From assembly GCA_022009835.1 (NCBI GenBank), contig CP091726.1, forward strand, positions 1,364,001 to 1,428,000: DNA of 64,000 bases, written 5' to 3'. A model generated the notes under the pieces. That model was given only the letters and a program-made list of their open reading frames with translations, had not been told where the DNA came from and did no database searches. Below, piece after piece: positions 24,617 through 35,378 of this stretch (positions are counted from its first letter, which is position 1; every line of letters starts with the position of its first letter). The DNA comes from Bacilli bacterium. Its GTDB lineage: Bacteria > Bacillota_I > Bacilli_A > RF39 > UBA660. The position numbers and the translations under genes are program-made.

Positions 24617-25389
24617 TTATTTAATATTCTTTTTGATATTATTTATGGCATTTTTTTCGATTCTTGATATTTGGGCTTGTGATATACCTAATTCTTCTGC
24701 TATTTCCATTTGAGTTTTACCTATTATAAAACGTTCTTTTAGAATATTTAGTTCCCTAGCCTTTAAATTCTTCATGGCTTTATCTAGAGCAAGCCTACTT
24801 TCTAGACCATATTCATCCTCTTTGACCGCTATTTGATCGTAGAGATAAATTGTGTCGCCACCATCATTATAGATTGGCTCATACATACTTACTGGTTCTC
24901 TTAAAGAATCTAAAGCTACAGATATATCATACTCTGTTACTTTAAGGATATCTGCTACTTCTTTATTAGATGGTTCTTTTCCACCAACTGATAATTCTTC
25001 TTTTTAGTTTTAATGTTTTTATAAGCTAAATCTTTTATACTTCTTGATATTCGAAGTATATTATTATCTCTTAAGTATCTTTTTATTTCTCCTTCTATCA
25101 TAGGACAAGCATACGTTGATAATCTTACATCATAACTAATATCGAAATTATCGATAGCCTTAACAAGTCCTAGACAGCCTACTTGAAATAAATCATCAAG
25201 ATTATCAACTTTACCAGAGAACTTTCTTAAAATACTAAGTACTAGTTTTAAATTACCATTTATTAGATCTTCTCTCGCAAAGGGGTCTCCTTCTTTCATT
25301 TTTTTAAATAATTCGAGCATCTCTTCGTTTGTTAATACTTTTATATTCGCAGTATTCACACCAGTTATTTCTACTTTATGGCGTGACAT
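24617..25389 (-). CDS. sigG: Sporulation sigma factor SigG
   Basis: Directs late forespore transcription. ATG 25389, AAAGGAGAT upstream. Starts MSRHKVEITGV, nearly the Bacillus SigG N-terminus. Region 2: NLKLVLSILRKF, DDLFQVGCLGLVKAIDNF, STYACPMIEGEIKRYLRDN; after a frame break near 25000, region 3 with REPVSMYEPIYNDGGDTIYL (SigG/SigF-specific PIYNDGGD); region 4 HTH GKTQMEIAEELGISQAQISR. About 257 residues, normal. The neighbouring ymxH supports SigG over SigF, as does the absence of spoIIAA/AB upstream. Confidence 0.92.
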
Positions 25390-25453
25390 ATTAAAAAAAT
25401 CTCCTTTCATATTCGTTATGAATATTTTTGAGAGATTTTTTTATTCAATTTTT

Positions 25454-26349
25454 TTATTTTTGTTTATATATTTCTAATATTTCTTTAAATCTTTCTGGTA
25501 CTGGAGCAGTAAACTCCATATATTCTTTTTGTTCTTGGATGAACAAAGCCTAGTTTCTCAGCATGAAGCATTTGTCCAAAATCTTTATCTATTAGTTTTT
25601 TATAACCATAAACAGGATCATTTACGACTGGGTGTCCAATATAATTTAAATGTACTCTTATTTGATGTGTTCTTCCTGTTTCTAATTTACATCTTATTAA
25701 AGTAGAACTGTTATATCTTTCTAATACTCTAATATGCGTTATAGCATCTTTAGAATTTTCACTTGTTACGGCCATCTTCTTACGATTGTTTTTATCTCTA
25801 CCAATTGGTGCATCAATAGTAGCAGTATCTTCAATAATTATACCTTCTACTAAAGCAATGTACTCTCGTACTACTTCTTTTTTGGCAATAGCGTCCGCTA
25901 GTAGATTATGGGCAGTATCATTTTTAGCTACTAATAATAAACCTGATGTATCAGCATCTATTCGATGAACTATTCCTGGTCTAATACTTGTATTTACAGT
26001 ACTTAAATTGTTGGTATGATACATTAATGCATTTACTAGTGTTCCTGTATAATTACCAGGAGCAGGATGAACAACCATACCACTTGGTTTATTTACAACA
26101 ATTAAATCTTCATCTTCATAATAGATATCTAATGGTATATTTTTCTGGAATAATATCTGTTTCTTCTATATACTCATTTATTTCTATGTTATCATCTTCT
26201 TTTAAGATGTAACTTGATTTTACTTCTTTTCCATTTACTAAGATATTTCCATTATCAATCATTTTTTGTATTTTACTTCTAGTGTATTCAGTATTATCAG
26301 TTAAATATTTATCTATTCTTTGACCAATATTATTTTCATCTATTATCAT
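25454..26349 (-). CDS. rluD: RluD-type 23S rRNA pseudouridine synthase
   Basis: Converts uridines of 23S rRNA to pseudouridine. ATG 26349, overlapping lspA by 14 bases. N-terminal S4 RNA-binding domain ([11 protein letters not shown] ... [19 protein letters not shown]), then the catalytic domain: [14 protein letters not shown], the catalytic motif [15 protein letters not shown] with Asp, and [20 protein letters not shown]. About 298 residues across breaks near 26145 and 25515. The family usually has HRLDKDTSG; here Ile and Ala replace Leu and Lys, a mild change that keeps the catalytic Asp. Confidence 0.92.
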
Positions 26350-26805
26350 GTTTATTACCTCCTTTGACTCCTATTAATAAGAGAATTACTCCTACTACAA
26401 TTAGAGTATCTGCAATATTGAATATAGGAAAGTTATAGTTTCCTAGTTTTAATGATATGAAATCTATAACTGAACCTCTTATTATTCTATCAATTAAATT
26501 TCCTAATGATCCTCCTATTATGAAAGAAAAAAAGATATAATATCAATCTTTCTTTCTATTTTGTTTTTTTCTTTATATATTGTATTAGGAAAAATTAAAA
26601 TGGTTATAGTTATTAATATTAAGAATATTCTTTGACCTATTAGTATACTAAAGGCTGCTCCAGTGTTGTTGGTAGGTATTATATAGAAAAAAATTCTTTA
26701 TTATTTCAATACTACCTGATAACGGAAGAATTTTTATTACTAATATTTTTGTTATTTGGTCAATAATTAAAAAAATATTAATGATAATATTATTATTGTC
26801 GTCAT
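26336..26805 (-). CDS. lspA: Lipoprotein signal peptidase LspA
   Basis: Membrane aspartyl protease that removes the signal peptide of prolipoproteins. ATG 26805 with AAGGAG. Reconstructed across three breaks: the first helix ends [10 protein letters not shown] with the conserved DQ-K, then NTGAAFSIL (conserved N-GAAF), [14 protein letters not shown] with one catalytic Asp, [21 protein letters not shown] with the second. About 156 residues, normal. Between a pilin gene and rluD; the lspA-rluD pair is common in Bacillota. Confidence 0.9.
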
Positions 26806-26815
26806 GTTATTCTCC

Positions 26816-27386
26816 TTATTGTTTCCAAATACATGTATTTATGGCGTATGGTGTATTTTTTTAATGCTTCTGAATTTTTTTATATTCGTCAGTTAGACAT
26901 TCTAAATCTTCTTTTTATTTTTGAAGCAATAAACATAGTCAGAATCACGATATATTTCAATTATATTATTAATACTACATTTTTTTGGTTTTTTTATTAC
27001 CTGGATTTATATAGTCATTTTTCTTCTATTATTTTTTTCTATAACATCTTTTTATTGATTTATTGCTAGACTTATATACAGTAACAGGTAAAGTTGTTTC
27101 TTGTTCTTCGTATTTCTGGGTATCTCTATTATATATCTTTTTGGTTAATGTTTTGTTTGCAGAAAAAAAGATTCTCCGTAAAGTAAAAAGAACTAGCTTC
27201 TAGGGAAACATAACTTTCTATTGATTTTTGTTAATTGTTTTAGAAACATCTCTTCACTTTTTTTAATTTACTTTGTCTATAGGTATCTATAAGATTTGGT
27301 ACCGCTATTACGAGAATAAGTGATAATAATATTATTACTGCTATTAATTCTATTAGGGTAAATCCCTTTTTATTCATTTTAAACAT
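26816..27386 (-). CDS. Second type IV pilin-like protein
   Basis: ATG 27386 with GGAGG upstream. MFKMNKK then GFTLIELIAVIILLSLILVI, a perfect class III pilin signal, followed by a long soluble part with Cys residues (ending YAINTCIWKQ). About 185 residues when joined over many frame breaks. Similar in organisation to the pilin at 23809 but with a different soluble domain. First gene of the minus-strand run pilin-lspA-rluD-sigG-ymxH-pilin-ung. Substrate or adhesin role unknown. Confidence 0.7.
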
Positions 27387-27487
27387 AGTCTTTCCTCCAC
27401 TACCTATATATTATCATAAATGATTATTTTTATCAAGATTACTTGATATTTTTTTTGTTTATATATATAATTGGTATAGGTGGTAGA

Positions 27488-27811
27488 ATGAAATTGATAT
27501 ATGGTAATACAGATATTGCTTTATATGAATGTAAAGATTTTTTTTCTAGATTAAAAGGGTTTATGTTTACTAGAAATATTGATAAGGCACTTTTATTTGA
27601 TAAATGTAATAGTATTCATACTTTTTTTATGAAAGAGAATATTGATGTTATCATGTGTGATAAAGATAACATGGTTTTTATATTTTTTTATAGTAATTTA
27701 TCTAAAAAAATAAAGTAATACTTTCCTAAAAAAAGGGAGTTAAAAAAAGTATTTGAAACTCCAAGGGGATACTTTGATATTAAGATTAATGAAAGGATGA
27801 TTATTGAATGA
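27488..27811 (+). CDS. DUF192 family protein
   Basis: Small, widespread family of unknown function. ATG 27488 with AGGTGGTA. Core residues are visible: FFSRLKGFMF, ALLFDKCNSIHTFFMKENIDVIMCD, which matches the family's IHTFFM-(x)4-DVIF signature, then after two frame breaks ETPRGYFDIKIN. About 107 residues. Its stop overlaps the gpsA start (ATGA), so the pair is co-translated. Confidence 0.8.
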
Positions 27812-28786
27812 ATGTTGCTATAATTGGTACTGGTGCTTATGGTATGGCACTTGCTAGTGTTTTTTATGATAATAAATGTAAAATTAAGATGTGGACTAAT
27901 AGTGAAGAAGAGAAAAATATGTTACTTAAGGAAGGCAAAAGTGATAAGGTAAATTTTACTATACCTAAAGATATCATTATTAGTACTGATATGAGAGAAA
28001 TTGTTGATAAGGCTAATCTTATTATGATTGCTATTCCGGCTAAGTTTTTTTGGATAGTACTAGTAAAGAGTTAAAGAAATATTATAATAATAAACAAGTT
28101 ATTTGTATTGCCTCTAAGGGGATTGAACAAAAATACTTGTAGATTTTTTTATATGATGTAGTTAAAGAAAATATTAATACTAATAATATTGCTATTATTT
28201 CTGGTGGTACTTTTGCAGTTGATATTGTATATAAGGTTCCTATTGGTCTTACTCTTGCTACTAGAAGTAATACTGCTAGAGATGTTTTATTAAAATATAT
28301 GCAAAATGATTATGTTAAGTTAAGACATACTAGAGATATTGTTGGTACAGAGATTTGCGGAGCTATTAAGAATGTTATTGCTATTGCTTCAGGTATGTTA
28401 GATGGTATGGGTTATCCTATTTCTACTAGTAGTATGTTTATTACTGAATCACTACATGATATTAAGGCACTAATCAAGGCTCTTGGTGGAAATAAAAAAA
28501 CTATTCTTTCTTTTTGCAGGTTTTTGGAGATCTTCTTCTTACTTGTACTTCTGTTAAAAGTAGAAATTATACTTTAGGAAAAATTATTAGTGAAGGTAAA
28601 AGTAAGGAAGAAATTAATAAATATATTGAAAGTACTACTATTGAGGGATTATATACTCTTAAATCTATTAAGAAATTGTTAAGAAATAAAAAAATAAAGA
28701 TGCCTATTATTGATCTTATTTATGATATTATTATTAATGATAAAGAACCTAGTGAACTTAAAAGGTTTTTAATTGAAAAAGAATAA
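27808..28786 (+). CDS. gpsA: Glycerol-3-phosphate dehydrogenase GpsA
   Basis: Reduces dihydroxyacetone phosphate to glycerol-3-phosphate for membrane lipids. ATG 27808. Rossmann motif AIIGTGAYGMALA at residues 4-16 (GxGxxG), SKGIEQ near residue 105, ISGGTFA, catalytic Lys in GTEICGAIKNVIAIASGM, and FGDLLLTCTS with RNYTLG. About 325 residues, normal, over frame breaks near 28045, 28140 and 28515. The family's PSFA motif reads GGTFA here, a small deviation. Followed by a strong bidirectional terminator. Confidence 0.93.
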
Positions 28787-28787
28787 A

Positions 28788-28825
28788 AGTAGTTAGTTAC
28801 TATCTATGTAACTAGCTACTTTTTC
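28788..28825. terminator. Bidirectional terminator between gpsA and miaA
   Basis: AGTAGTTAGTTAC pairs with GTAACTAGCTACT (13 bp, one G-T) around TATCTAT, with T-rich flank on plus and TTTT on minus. Confidence 0.88.
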
Positions 28826-28835
28826 TATGGTATTA

Positions 28836-29680
28836 TTAAAAATTATTATAATCTGTTTCAAAACCATACTACTGGTAATTGATGATTAAAGAAGGTGTAT
28901 TGTCTTTTGGCATAGTGTCTAGAGTTTTGTTTTATTTTTTCAATAGCTTCTTCTTTTGTACAATTACCATCTAAATAATTATATAGTTCACGATAACCAA
29001 TAGCATTTAGTAATGGCTTGGATTTTATACCTTTGTCATAGAAGAATTTTACTTCTTCGAGTAAGCCTTGACTTATCATTTCATCTACTCTTTTATTTAT
29101 TTTATCATATAATACTTGTCTATCAGTAGTAAGTCCAATAAAGATTACATTATATAGTAATTTATTGGTTTTTATATTTTTATTTATTGATTCATTATTT
29201 TTCTTTATAATAATTGATGGCTCTTATTAATCTACGACGATTATCTTTATCTATTATGATATCTTTATCTAGTTTTTTTAATTCTTCATATAGTTCTTCA
29301 TTAGTTAGGTTGTCATAAGTATTTATGCTTTTTTCTTCAGATAATTTGTAATCATATAAGGCTGCTTTAATATAAAGGCCTGTTCCTCCTACTAGAATGG
29401 GTGTTTTATTTCTGTTTTGGATTTCTTTTATTTTTTCTCGGCAATCTTTTTGATAGTGATAGATGGTATAGTCTTCAGTTACTTCTTTAAAATCCAATAA
29501 GTGATGAGGAATACCTTCTTTTTCTTCTTCAGTTATTTTAGCACTACCTATATCTAATCCTTTATATACTTGAACGGCATCGGCATTTATTATTTCACCA
29601 TCATATTTTTTGGCTAGTTCAATACTTAATTTTGTTTTTCCTACTGCTGTCGGTCCTGTTATGACAATTATTTTATGCAT
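28836..29680 (-). CDS. miaA: tRNA dimethylallyltransferase MiaA
   Basis: Adds an isopentenyl group to A37 of tRNAs reading UNN codons. ATG 29680 with GGAGG. P-loop GPTAVGKTKLS (residues 8-18), INADAVQVYKGLDIGSAK with the catalytic Asp, HHLLDF, VGGTGLYIKA, and after a frame break near 29205 the C-terminal NAIGYRELYNYLDG and RHYAKRQYTFF. About 280 residues, slightly short but with all core motifs. Downstream of a small conserved ORF and mutL on the same strand. Confidence 0.94.
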
Positions 29681-29745
29681 ATTGTCCTCCTTTTTAAAGA
29701 AAAAGAAGATTTTTTTATTTTATCTTCTTCTTTTGGTTATTTTGA

Positions 29746-29907
29746 TTAAATGAATAATCTTCTACTTTTCTTAAACCTAGTTCTATTTCTTTTTAATTCA
29801 TTAGCTCTTCTTAATTCTAAGGATAAATATTTTAGTACTTCGATATTTTTGTTGTTTTCTCTTAAGGCTAATGTTAAACTTCTCATTACATCTGTTTCAT
29901 ATGACAT
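29746..29907 (-). CDS. Small basic hypothetical protein
   Basis: 53 residues from ATG 29907, with GGGGTGATA upstream; the in-frame extension to 29958 is unlikely. Sequence begins MSYETDVMRSLTLALREN and ends in a strongly basic tail (ELKRNRTRFKKSRRLFI), suggesting a helical nucleic-acid or ribosome contact. It sits where hfq often lies (between mutL and miaA) but shows no Sm motif. Function unknown. A weak AT hairpin with T tail follows (29736-29697). Confidence 0.6.
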   Translation of the reverse strand: MSYETDVMRSLTLALRENNKNIEVLKYLSLELRRANELKRNRTRFKKSRRLFI

Positions 29908-29968
29908 AATATCACCCCACTTGCCACTTATAATAGCATAATCTATGGTGTATGTCAAACATATTTTT

Positions 29969-30053
29969 AATTTAGATACTTATTTTATAAGGCTCTAAAT
30001 TATTATAGAAAGACCTTAGGCTTTCTATAACACGAAAAGAGACCTTGGGCTCT
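29969..30053. repeat. Tandem hairpin element, locus A (three hairpins)
   Basis: Three hairpins in a row. A1 (29969-30001): outer stem AATTTAGA/TCTAAATT. A2 (30003-30030): perfect 10-bp stem TTATAGAAAG/CTTTCTATAA around ACCTTAGG. A3 (30038-30053): AGAG/CTCT around ACCTTGGG. All share the order stem, A-C...G-G, stem with the other loci (B-E). Lies between the end of mutL and the small gene at 29907 on minus. Confidence 0.8.
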
Positions 30054-30061
30054 GAAGTACT

Positions 30062-31862
30062 TTAAACACTTCTTTTAAACATTTTTTCTATTTCATATAT
30101 GGTAAAATGGATTATGGTTGGTCTACCATGAGGACAATTATAGGGATTATTACACTTTCTTAATTTGTTTATAATTTCTTCTTGGGCTTCTTTAGTTATT
30201 CTAGTATTAGCCTTGACACTCATTTTACAACTTACTAACTTGGCTAGATTATCTCTAAACTTTCCTAGTGTAAAGTCTTTACCTTTAGATAGTATTTCTT
30301 CAAATATTCTTCTTACTATCTCTTCTTCTCTTCCTTTTGGTACCCAGGTTGGATGAGATATTACTCTAAAGGAATTAATACCAAACTCTTCTATTTCAAA
30401 AATTTAATTCTTCCATTATATTTAGATTTTCTTTTATTTTGATATATTCATTATTGGGTAATGTTACCACTATCGGAACTAATGGAGAGATAGTATCGTT
30501 ATTGGGATGAGATAATAAGTAATAATTACGCTCATAATTTACTCTCTCTTCAGCAGCATGCTGGTCAATTAGATAGATTCCTTTTTCATTTTCACAAACG
30601 ATATAGGTTCCTAAGGCTAGTCCTATTGGATATAACTCGGGTAATTTATCATGAACTATCTCTTCAGCATAGTCTTCTTTTTCTTCTTCGGTATCATACT
30701 CATTATTTGGTTCTTCAATAAAGTTAACTAGATTATTTAATCTTTCTTTATTTTTCATTTGGATATATTTTTTTCTTCTTCTTTTTGGTGCTATATTATT
30801 TCTATCTAGATTCAAGGTTAAATTTTTATATGTTATTTCAGGTCCTTCTTCTTTGGTTTCTATCTTTGGTATTAGTATTTTTCTCTTTTTAATAGTACTT
30901 ATGATGGTATCTTCGATTAGGACTTTTAAATCTTCAAAATTACTAAACTTGATATCTTGTTTGGATGGATGAATATTGACATCGATTAGTGATGGGTCAG
31001 TATTTATATTTATGACAACGATTGGATAACGAGTATCTTCTTTAAAAGAAGAATAAGCATCATTAATTATTTTATTTAGATATTGATTTTTGATTACTCT
31101 ATTATTAACAAGAATAGTCATATGATTTCTATTGGCTCTTGTTACTTCAGGTAGTGATATATAACCTGCTAGTTCATAGTCATCATTGGCATTTTTTATC
31201 TCTAGCATTCTTTTAGCAACATCCAAGCCATAGATTGATTTTATTACTTTTAACTGATTACCGCTACCATCGGTATTTAGGATTTCTTTATCGTCATTAG
31301 TTAGTCTAAACTTGATACTTGGATATGATAAGGCCATTTTATTGACATATTCGACAACATTTGCTAGTTCGGCATAAGGACTTCTTAAGTGCTTTAGTCT
31401 GGCAGGGGTATTATAGAACATACTAGTTACGGTTATTTGAGTACCTATTCTTGCTTCAGAATTTGTTACTTTCTCTATTTTACCTCCTTTGATGTGAACC
31501 ATTGTTCCTACTTCTCCATCACATGTTTTTAATATGACATCTGATACAGCGGCAATTGAGGGAAGAGCCTCTCCTCTAAAACCTAGGGAAGATATATTCC
31601 ATAAGTCATCATCGGTATATAATTTACTAGTTGCATGTCTTTGAAAAGCTAATGGGGCATCTTCTCTATTCATTCCTATACCATTATCTGTTACGATAAT
31701 TTCACGGATCCCAGCTTCTTTTAAATCTATTTTAATATTTGTTGCTTTGGCATCAACGGAGTTTTCTACTAATTCTTTTACTATTGATACGACTTTTTCT
31801 ACTACTTCTCCTGCTGCTATTTTATTTGATAGTAGTTCATTCATTACTCTTATTTTATTCAT
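30062..31862 (-). CDS. mutL: DNA mismatch repair protein MutL
   Basis: Coordinates mismatch repair and nicks the new strand. ATG 31862; overlaps truB by eight bases. N-terminal GHKL ATPase: VVEKVVSIVKELVENSVDA with the catalytic Glu, DNGIGM, RHATSKL, GFRGEALPSI. C-terminal endonuclease domain: LIDQHAAEERVNYE, the metal-binding DQHA(X)2E(X)4E motif found in MutL of bacteria without MutH, and the terminal CPHGRP motif after a frame break near 30400. About 600 residues, normal. No mutS in the window. Confidence 0.96.
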
Positions 31863-32733
31863 TGTTTACCTCAATCATTTTATATGGTTTATCCATATTT
31901 CCTTCTTTTTTATAGATAGCTATTTCTCTTCCTTTATGGTCTATTAGTAATGATAATTCTGAATTAAAAAAGATGGGAAGAGACATACCATTGTGTACTT
32001 TCTTTAGGGTATCTCCCTCTATTATTGTTACGGGAATATTTGATAGTACTTCTCTTATGGTAAGTAATTTATAGTTGTCATTTTGAATATCTTCTAGTGT
32101 ACAAGAGTCTTCTAGGGAAAAGATTCCTTGCTTTGTTCGTACTAGGTTTTTCATTGTTCCATAGGTATTTAAGTCATAAGCTATATCTCTAATTAGACTT
32201 CTTATATATGTTCCTTTGCTCACTTTACATTTTATTTTGAACTCAATGGTATTAGTTAGATACTTGGGGTCTTCTAGTAAATCTAAGGAGTATATTTCTA
32301 CTTCTTTACTAGGTGGAGTTACTGGTATATTGCTTCTTGCATATTCATAGAGTTTTTTTCCTCCTACTTTGACTGCTGAATACATGGGTACTTCTTGAAG
32401 ATATTTGGTAGTATATTTTTTTTTAGTGTTTTTCTCAATATCTTCTTTAGTTACTTTGGGAATATTTCTTTTTATTTCTGTTCCTGTTATATCTAACATA
32501 TCTGTTTCATAACCTAGTATGACTTCTGCTACATATTCTTTGGTTTCTGATGTTAGTAGTTCTGCTACTTTTAAGGCTTTGCCTATCGGTACTATTAGAA
32601 CGCCTTCTGCTAATGGGTCTAATGTTCCAGTATGACCTACTTTTTTTGGTATTAAACTTTTTTTAGATATGATATTTACGATATCTCTACTTGTATAATC
32701 TTTTGGTTTATTTACTACTAATACTCCATTCAT
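31855..32733 (-). CDS. truB: tRNA pseudouridine synthase TruB
   Basis: Makes pseudouridine 55 in the T-loop of tRNAs. Intact, 292 residues, ATG 32733. Motifs: GVLVVNKPKDYTSRDIV, catalytic GHTGTLDPLAEGVL with the Asp near residue 41, YSAVKVGGKKLYEYAR, and GTYIRSLIRDIA. The C-terminal 80 residues form the usual PUA-like extension. Overlaps nrnA upstream and mutL downstream. Confidence 0.97.
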   Translation of the reverse strand: MNGVLVVNKPKDYTSRDIVNIISKKSLIPKKVGHTGTLDPLAEGVLIVPIGKALKVAELLTSETKEYVAEVILGYETDMLDITGTEIKRNIPKVTKEDIEKNTKKKYTTKYLQEVPMYSAVKVGGKKLYEYARSNIPVTPPSKEVEIYSLDLLEDPKYLTNTIEFKIKCKVSKGTYIRSLIRDIAYDLNTYGTMKNLVRTKQGIFSLEDSCTLEDIQNDNYKLLTIREVLSNIPVTIIEGDTLKKVHNGMSLPIFFNSELSLLIDHKGREIAIYKKEGNMDKPYKMIEVNNE

Positions 32734-33662
32734 CGATTCTCTTACCTACTTCCTCTAGTACTTGTTTTTTTAATTCTTCATAAGGCATCTTTACTGTTAC
32801 ACCAGCAGCATTAATATGGCCTCCGCCACCAAATACTTTTACTATTTCATTTACATTAATATGTTTACTACGAAGTGATACTCTTATTTCTTCTTTATAC
32901 TTTCTTAAGAATATTGATACTTCTATTCCTTCTATCTCTAGAGGGATATTTACTAGAATACCGCAGTCATTTTGGTCTACTCCAGTACTTATCATATCTT
33001 CTTCTGTTATATATGATATAGCTACTTTTCCGTTATAATAGAACTCTAAATTATCTAGAGCTATCTTTTTAATATTAAACTGATTTATAGTTATTATTCT
33101 TAAGGCTTTATCATAAAGAAGAGATATATTTACTATTTTACTTAAGTCTTCAGCCATGGCAAAAAGTACTTGGTAAAACATCTTGATGAGAGAAACCACC
33201 TGTATCAGTAAGTAAGCCAGTCATTAGTGGTTCTCCTAGTTCTTTGGTTATCTCGATATTTAATTCTTTTATTATTTCATATACTATCTGACAGCAGGCT
33301 GGTCGCTCTTTAACTAGATTTTCATCTCCATATTTAGTATTACTGATATGATGGTCAATTACATATTTTCTCTTTACTCTATTTAAAATATCACTTGGAT
33401 CATTTACTCTATCTATGTTAGCAGTATCTAATATAATAGCGGTATCATAGTCTTTATTACTTTCTTCCTTGATATCTTGAAAACCCTCTAGAAAGTTAAA
33501 TCTTTTGGGTGGCTCTTTAATTACTATATCCACTTCTTTATCTAATTTCTTTAAGGCGTGATACATAGCTAATGTACTACCAATAGCATCACCATCAGGA
33601 TTATTATGACAAAGTAAAACAATATTATTGCTTGTTAATACTTTGTCAATAATATTGTTCAT
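32708..33662 (-). CDS. nrnA: Bifunctional oligoribonuclease / pAp phosphatase NrnA
   Basis: Degrades nanoRNA dinucleotides and 3'-phosphoadenosine 5'-phosphate. ATG 33662 with AAGGAGGAG. DHH domain: HNNPDGDAIGS (residues 19-29), IILDTAN, VIDHHISN with the DHH triad, TGLLTDTGGF. After a frame break near 33165 the DHHA1 domain ends in FGGGGHINAAG. About 318 residues, normal. In the rbfA-nrnA-truB order typical of Bacillota. Confidence 0.94.
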
Positions 33663-33664
33663 AC

Positions 33665-34012
33665 TTACTCCTCCTTATTTATTTCATCAATTATCTTTTC
33701 TATCTTGTTACCATATTCAATTGATCTCGTCATAAACAAATGTTAACTCAGGCATTTTTTTCTTATTTCTACTTCATCAAATAGTTTACCACGAATAAAA
33801 GGAACTTGCTCTATTTAATGCTTTAGTTACTTTTTCTCTGTCAGTGTCTATTAAATTGGTAAAGTATACTTTAGCATAAGATAAATCATTTGTTATATCA
33901 ACTGCGGTTATGGTTACAAATTTGATATCATCATCTTTTACTTCTTCATTTATTATTTTTTTGATATTGCTTCAGTAAAGATGTGTCCTAATCTATCTAA
34001 TTTTACACTCAT
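33665..34012 (-). CDS. rbfA: Ribosome-binding factor A
   Basis: Late 30S maturation factor with a KH-like fold. ATG 34012 with GGGAGAT. The frame changes three or four times at T runs, so no long single-frame ORF remains. Read together: KLDRLGHIFTEAI, FVTITAVDITNDLSYAKVYFT (strands of the KH fold), RGKLFDEVEIRKKMPELTFVYDESIEYG with the family's P-L-FVYDES ending. About 116 residues, normal. Stop overlaps the ribosome site of nrnA. Confidence 0.88.
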
Positions 34013-34014
34013 AA

Positions 34015-34379
34015 TTATCTCCCATTTCTATAAATGCCAGTTTCTACTTTGCAAAAATCGGCATAATTTTCCATTGTTGCTATATTATTTCTTACTAGTT
34101 TTTTTCTGCTATCTCACGGCCTTTAGCAAAAAATATTGAATTAATAGGATTGGCAAAGTCTTTAACTTCTATTTGCTGCTCTGCAAGTGGAACACCTTCG
34201 AACACCTCTGTAAAATATGATAATCTACCTGCCGACTCAAGTTCATCTTTACATATTAGTTCTCCTGGTGTTGGTTTTTTTAACCTGTTTTTTTGTTCAT
34301 ATAATTTTTCAATTCTTTTGTCAAAATTCATATCGTTTACAAGATCTCTAGTTCTATATTTTTCATACTTATTTTTCAT
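34015..34379 (-). CDS. Hypothetical protein between infB-linked paralogs and rbfA
   Basis: About 121 residues from ATG 34379 (MKNKYEKYRTRDLVNDMNF), with GGTGTGAT upstream. One frame break near 34100 extends the visible ORF to ERNNIATMENYADF and RNGR, its last codons supplying the ribosome site for rbfA. Charged, mainly helical, no membrane segment or known motif. Its middle part (GELICKDELESAGRLSYFTEVFEG) resembles no family I know. Belongs to the nusA-infB operon by position only. Confidence 0.55.
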
Positions 34380-34397
34380 ATCACACCTCTATCTATG

Positions 34398-34870
34398 TTT
34401 TGTATTCTTTTGTAATTCTTCTAACCCTTGTCTATATCCTTCTAAATAATATATGTTTTTCTCTTACTTGAACTGGTAATTCTTCAAAAAAACAATATAT
34501 TCATCTTTGGCATCATTGTAACCTATTCTAGTTAGGGAATCTTTGGTATATTTTTTTCTGATATTATACCAACTTGTAACATTCTATTTGATAATTCAAT
34601 GTATCCTCTTCGATAAGAAGTTAATTCTCCTTCAGTTTTAATTTCAGTAATATTGTAACGATTATCTTTTTCTAGCGATAAGCCTGATAGTCTATCTTTG
34701 TTTCCCTTTTTGCATTTGCTCAGGACTTGTGCCATATTTGGCTCTTTGTCTTTTGAAATTTTTCTTCCTTACGAGTTTCTGCCTCCATTTTTATCTATTT
34801 GATATGATAATATTTCTTTAGCAATTTTATCTGAAGGCATGTTATTTAAATATTCTCTTTTTATGTTCAT
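34398..34870 (-). CDS. Tandem paralog 1 (most diverged), hypothetical
   Basis: Start near ATG 34870 (MNIKREYLNNMPSDKIAKEIL). Several frame breaks. Shares with the next two genes the order KDRLSGLSL ... SYRRGYIELSNRMLQV ... RIGYNDAKDEYIVF ... a C-terminal YYLEGYRQGLEEL, so it is the most diverged copy of a tandem family. About 155 residues, soluble, helical. Function unknown; see the finding on triplication. Confidence 0.5.
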
Positions 34871-34881
34871 TATCATCATTC

Positions 34882-35370
34882 CTATCTTTTTTTACTGTTT
34901 ATTTTTTTAGTCCTTTTTTTATATCCTATTAGATATTCTTTACAATTTTGTACTTCTTGAGGCAATAGTTCAATATTTATATTAATATCTTGAGCATCAT
35001 TGTAGCCAATAGCCTCGATATCTAAATCCGGTCTTATTTCAGGATACTTGATAATGCTCGCTAATTTTTCCATACTTCTAGTATAGTAACCATATTGATA
35101 TGACTTGATGTCACCTTGTGATATTACCATTATACCTTTTTTGTTTTTATGTTTTTCTAGTGTGCTTTCATTATAAGGAACGGCAGATAGGCGATCCTCT
35201 GCTCCATCATTGATAAATCTAGTGGTTCCTTTTTCTTCATATCTAGCTATGGCATCATCTTTCTGTCTTTCTTGAGTTAGTATTATCGATGTCTTATGTA
35301 CAGATATTTCGTTTCTAGTTAATGTTGGTCTAGTGCCACTTATTTTTTCACTGGTTTGTTCTATTGCCAT
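34882..35370 (-). CDS. Tandem paralog 2, hypothetical
   Basis: Intact 162-residue ORF, ATG 35370 with AGGTAATA upstream. Key shared blocks: GAEDRLSAVPYNE near residue 56, SYQYGYYTRSMEKLASIIKYPEIRP near residue 90 (two blocks, SYQYGYYTRSMEKL and ASIIKYPEIRP), EAIGYNDAQDININIELLPQ, and a C-terminal CKEYLIGYKK. No catalytic motif, signal or membrane segment. Its last 60 codons are nearly identical at DNA level to those of the next copy, which points to recent duplication or gene conversion. Confidence 0.65.
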   Translation of the reverse strand: MAIEQTSEKISGTRPTLTRNEISVHKTSIILTQERQKDDAIARYEEKGTTRFINDGAEDRLSAVPYNESTLEKHKNKKGIMVISQGDIKSYQYGYYTRSMEKLASIIKYPEIRPDLDIEAIGYNDAQDININIELLPQEVQNCKEYLIGYKKRTKKINSKKR

Positions 35371-35378
35371 ATTATTAC

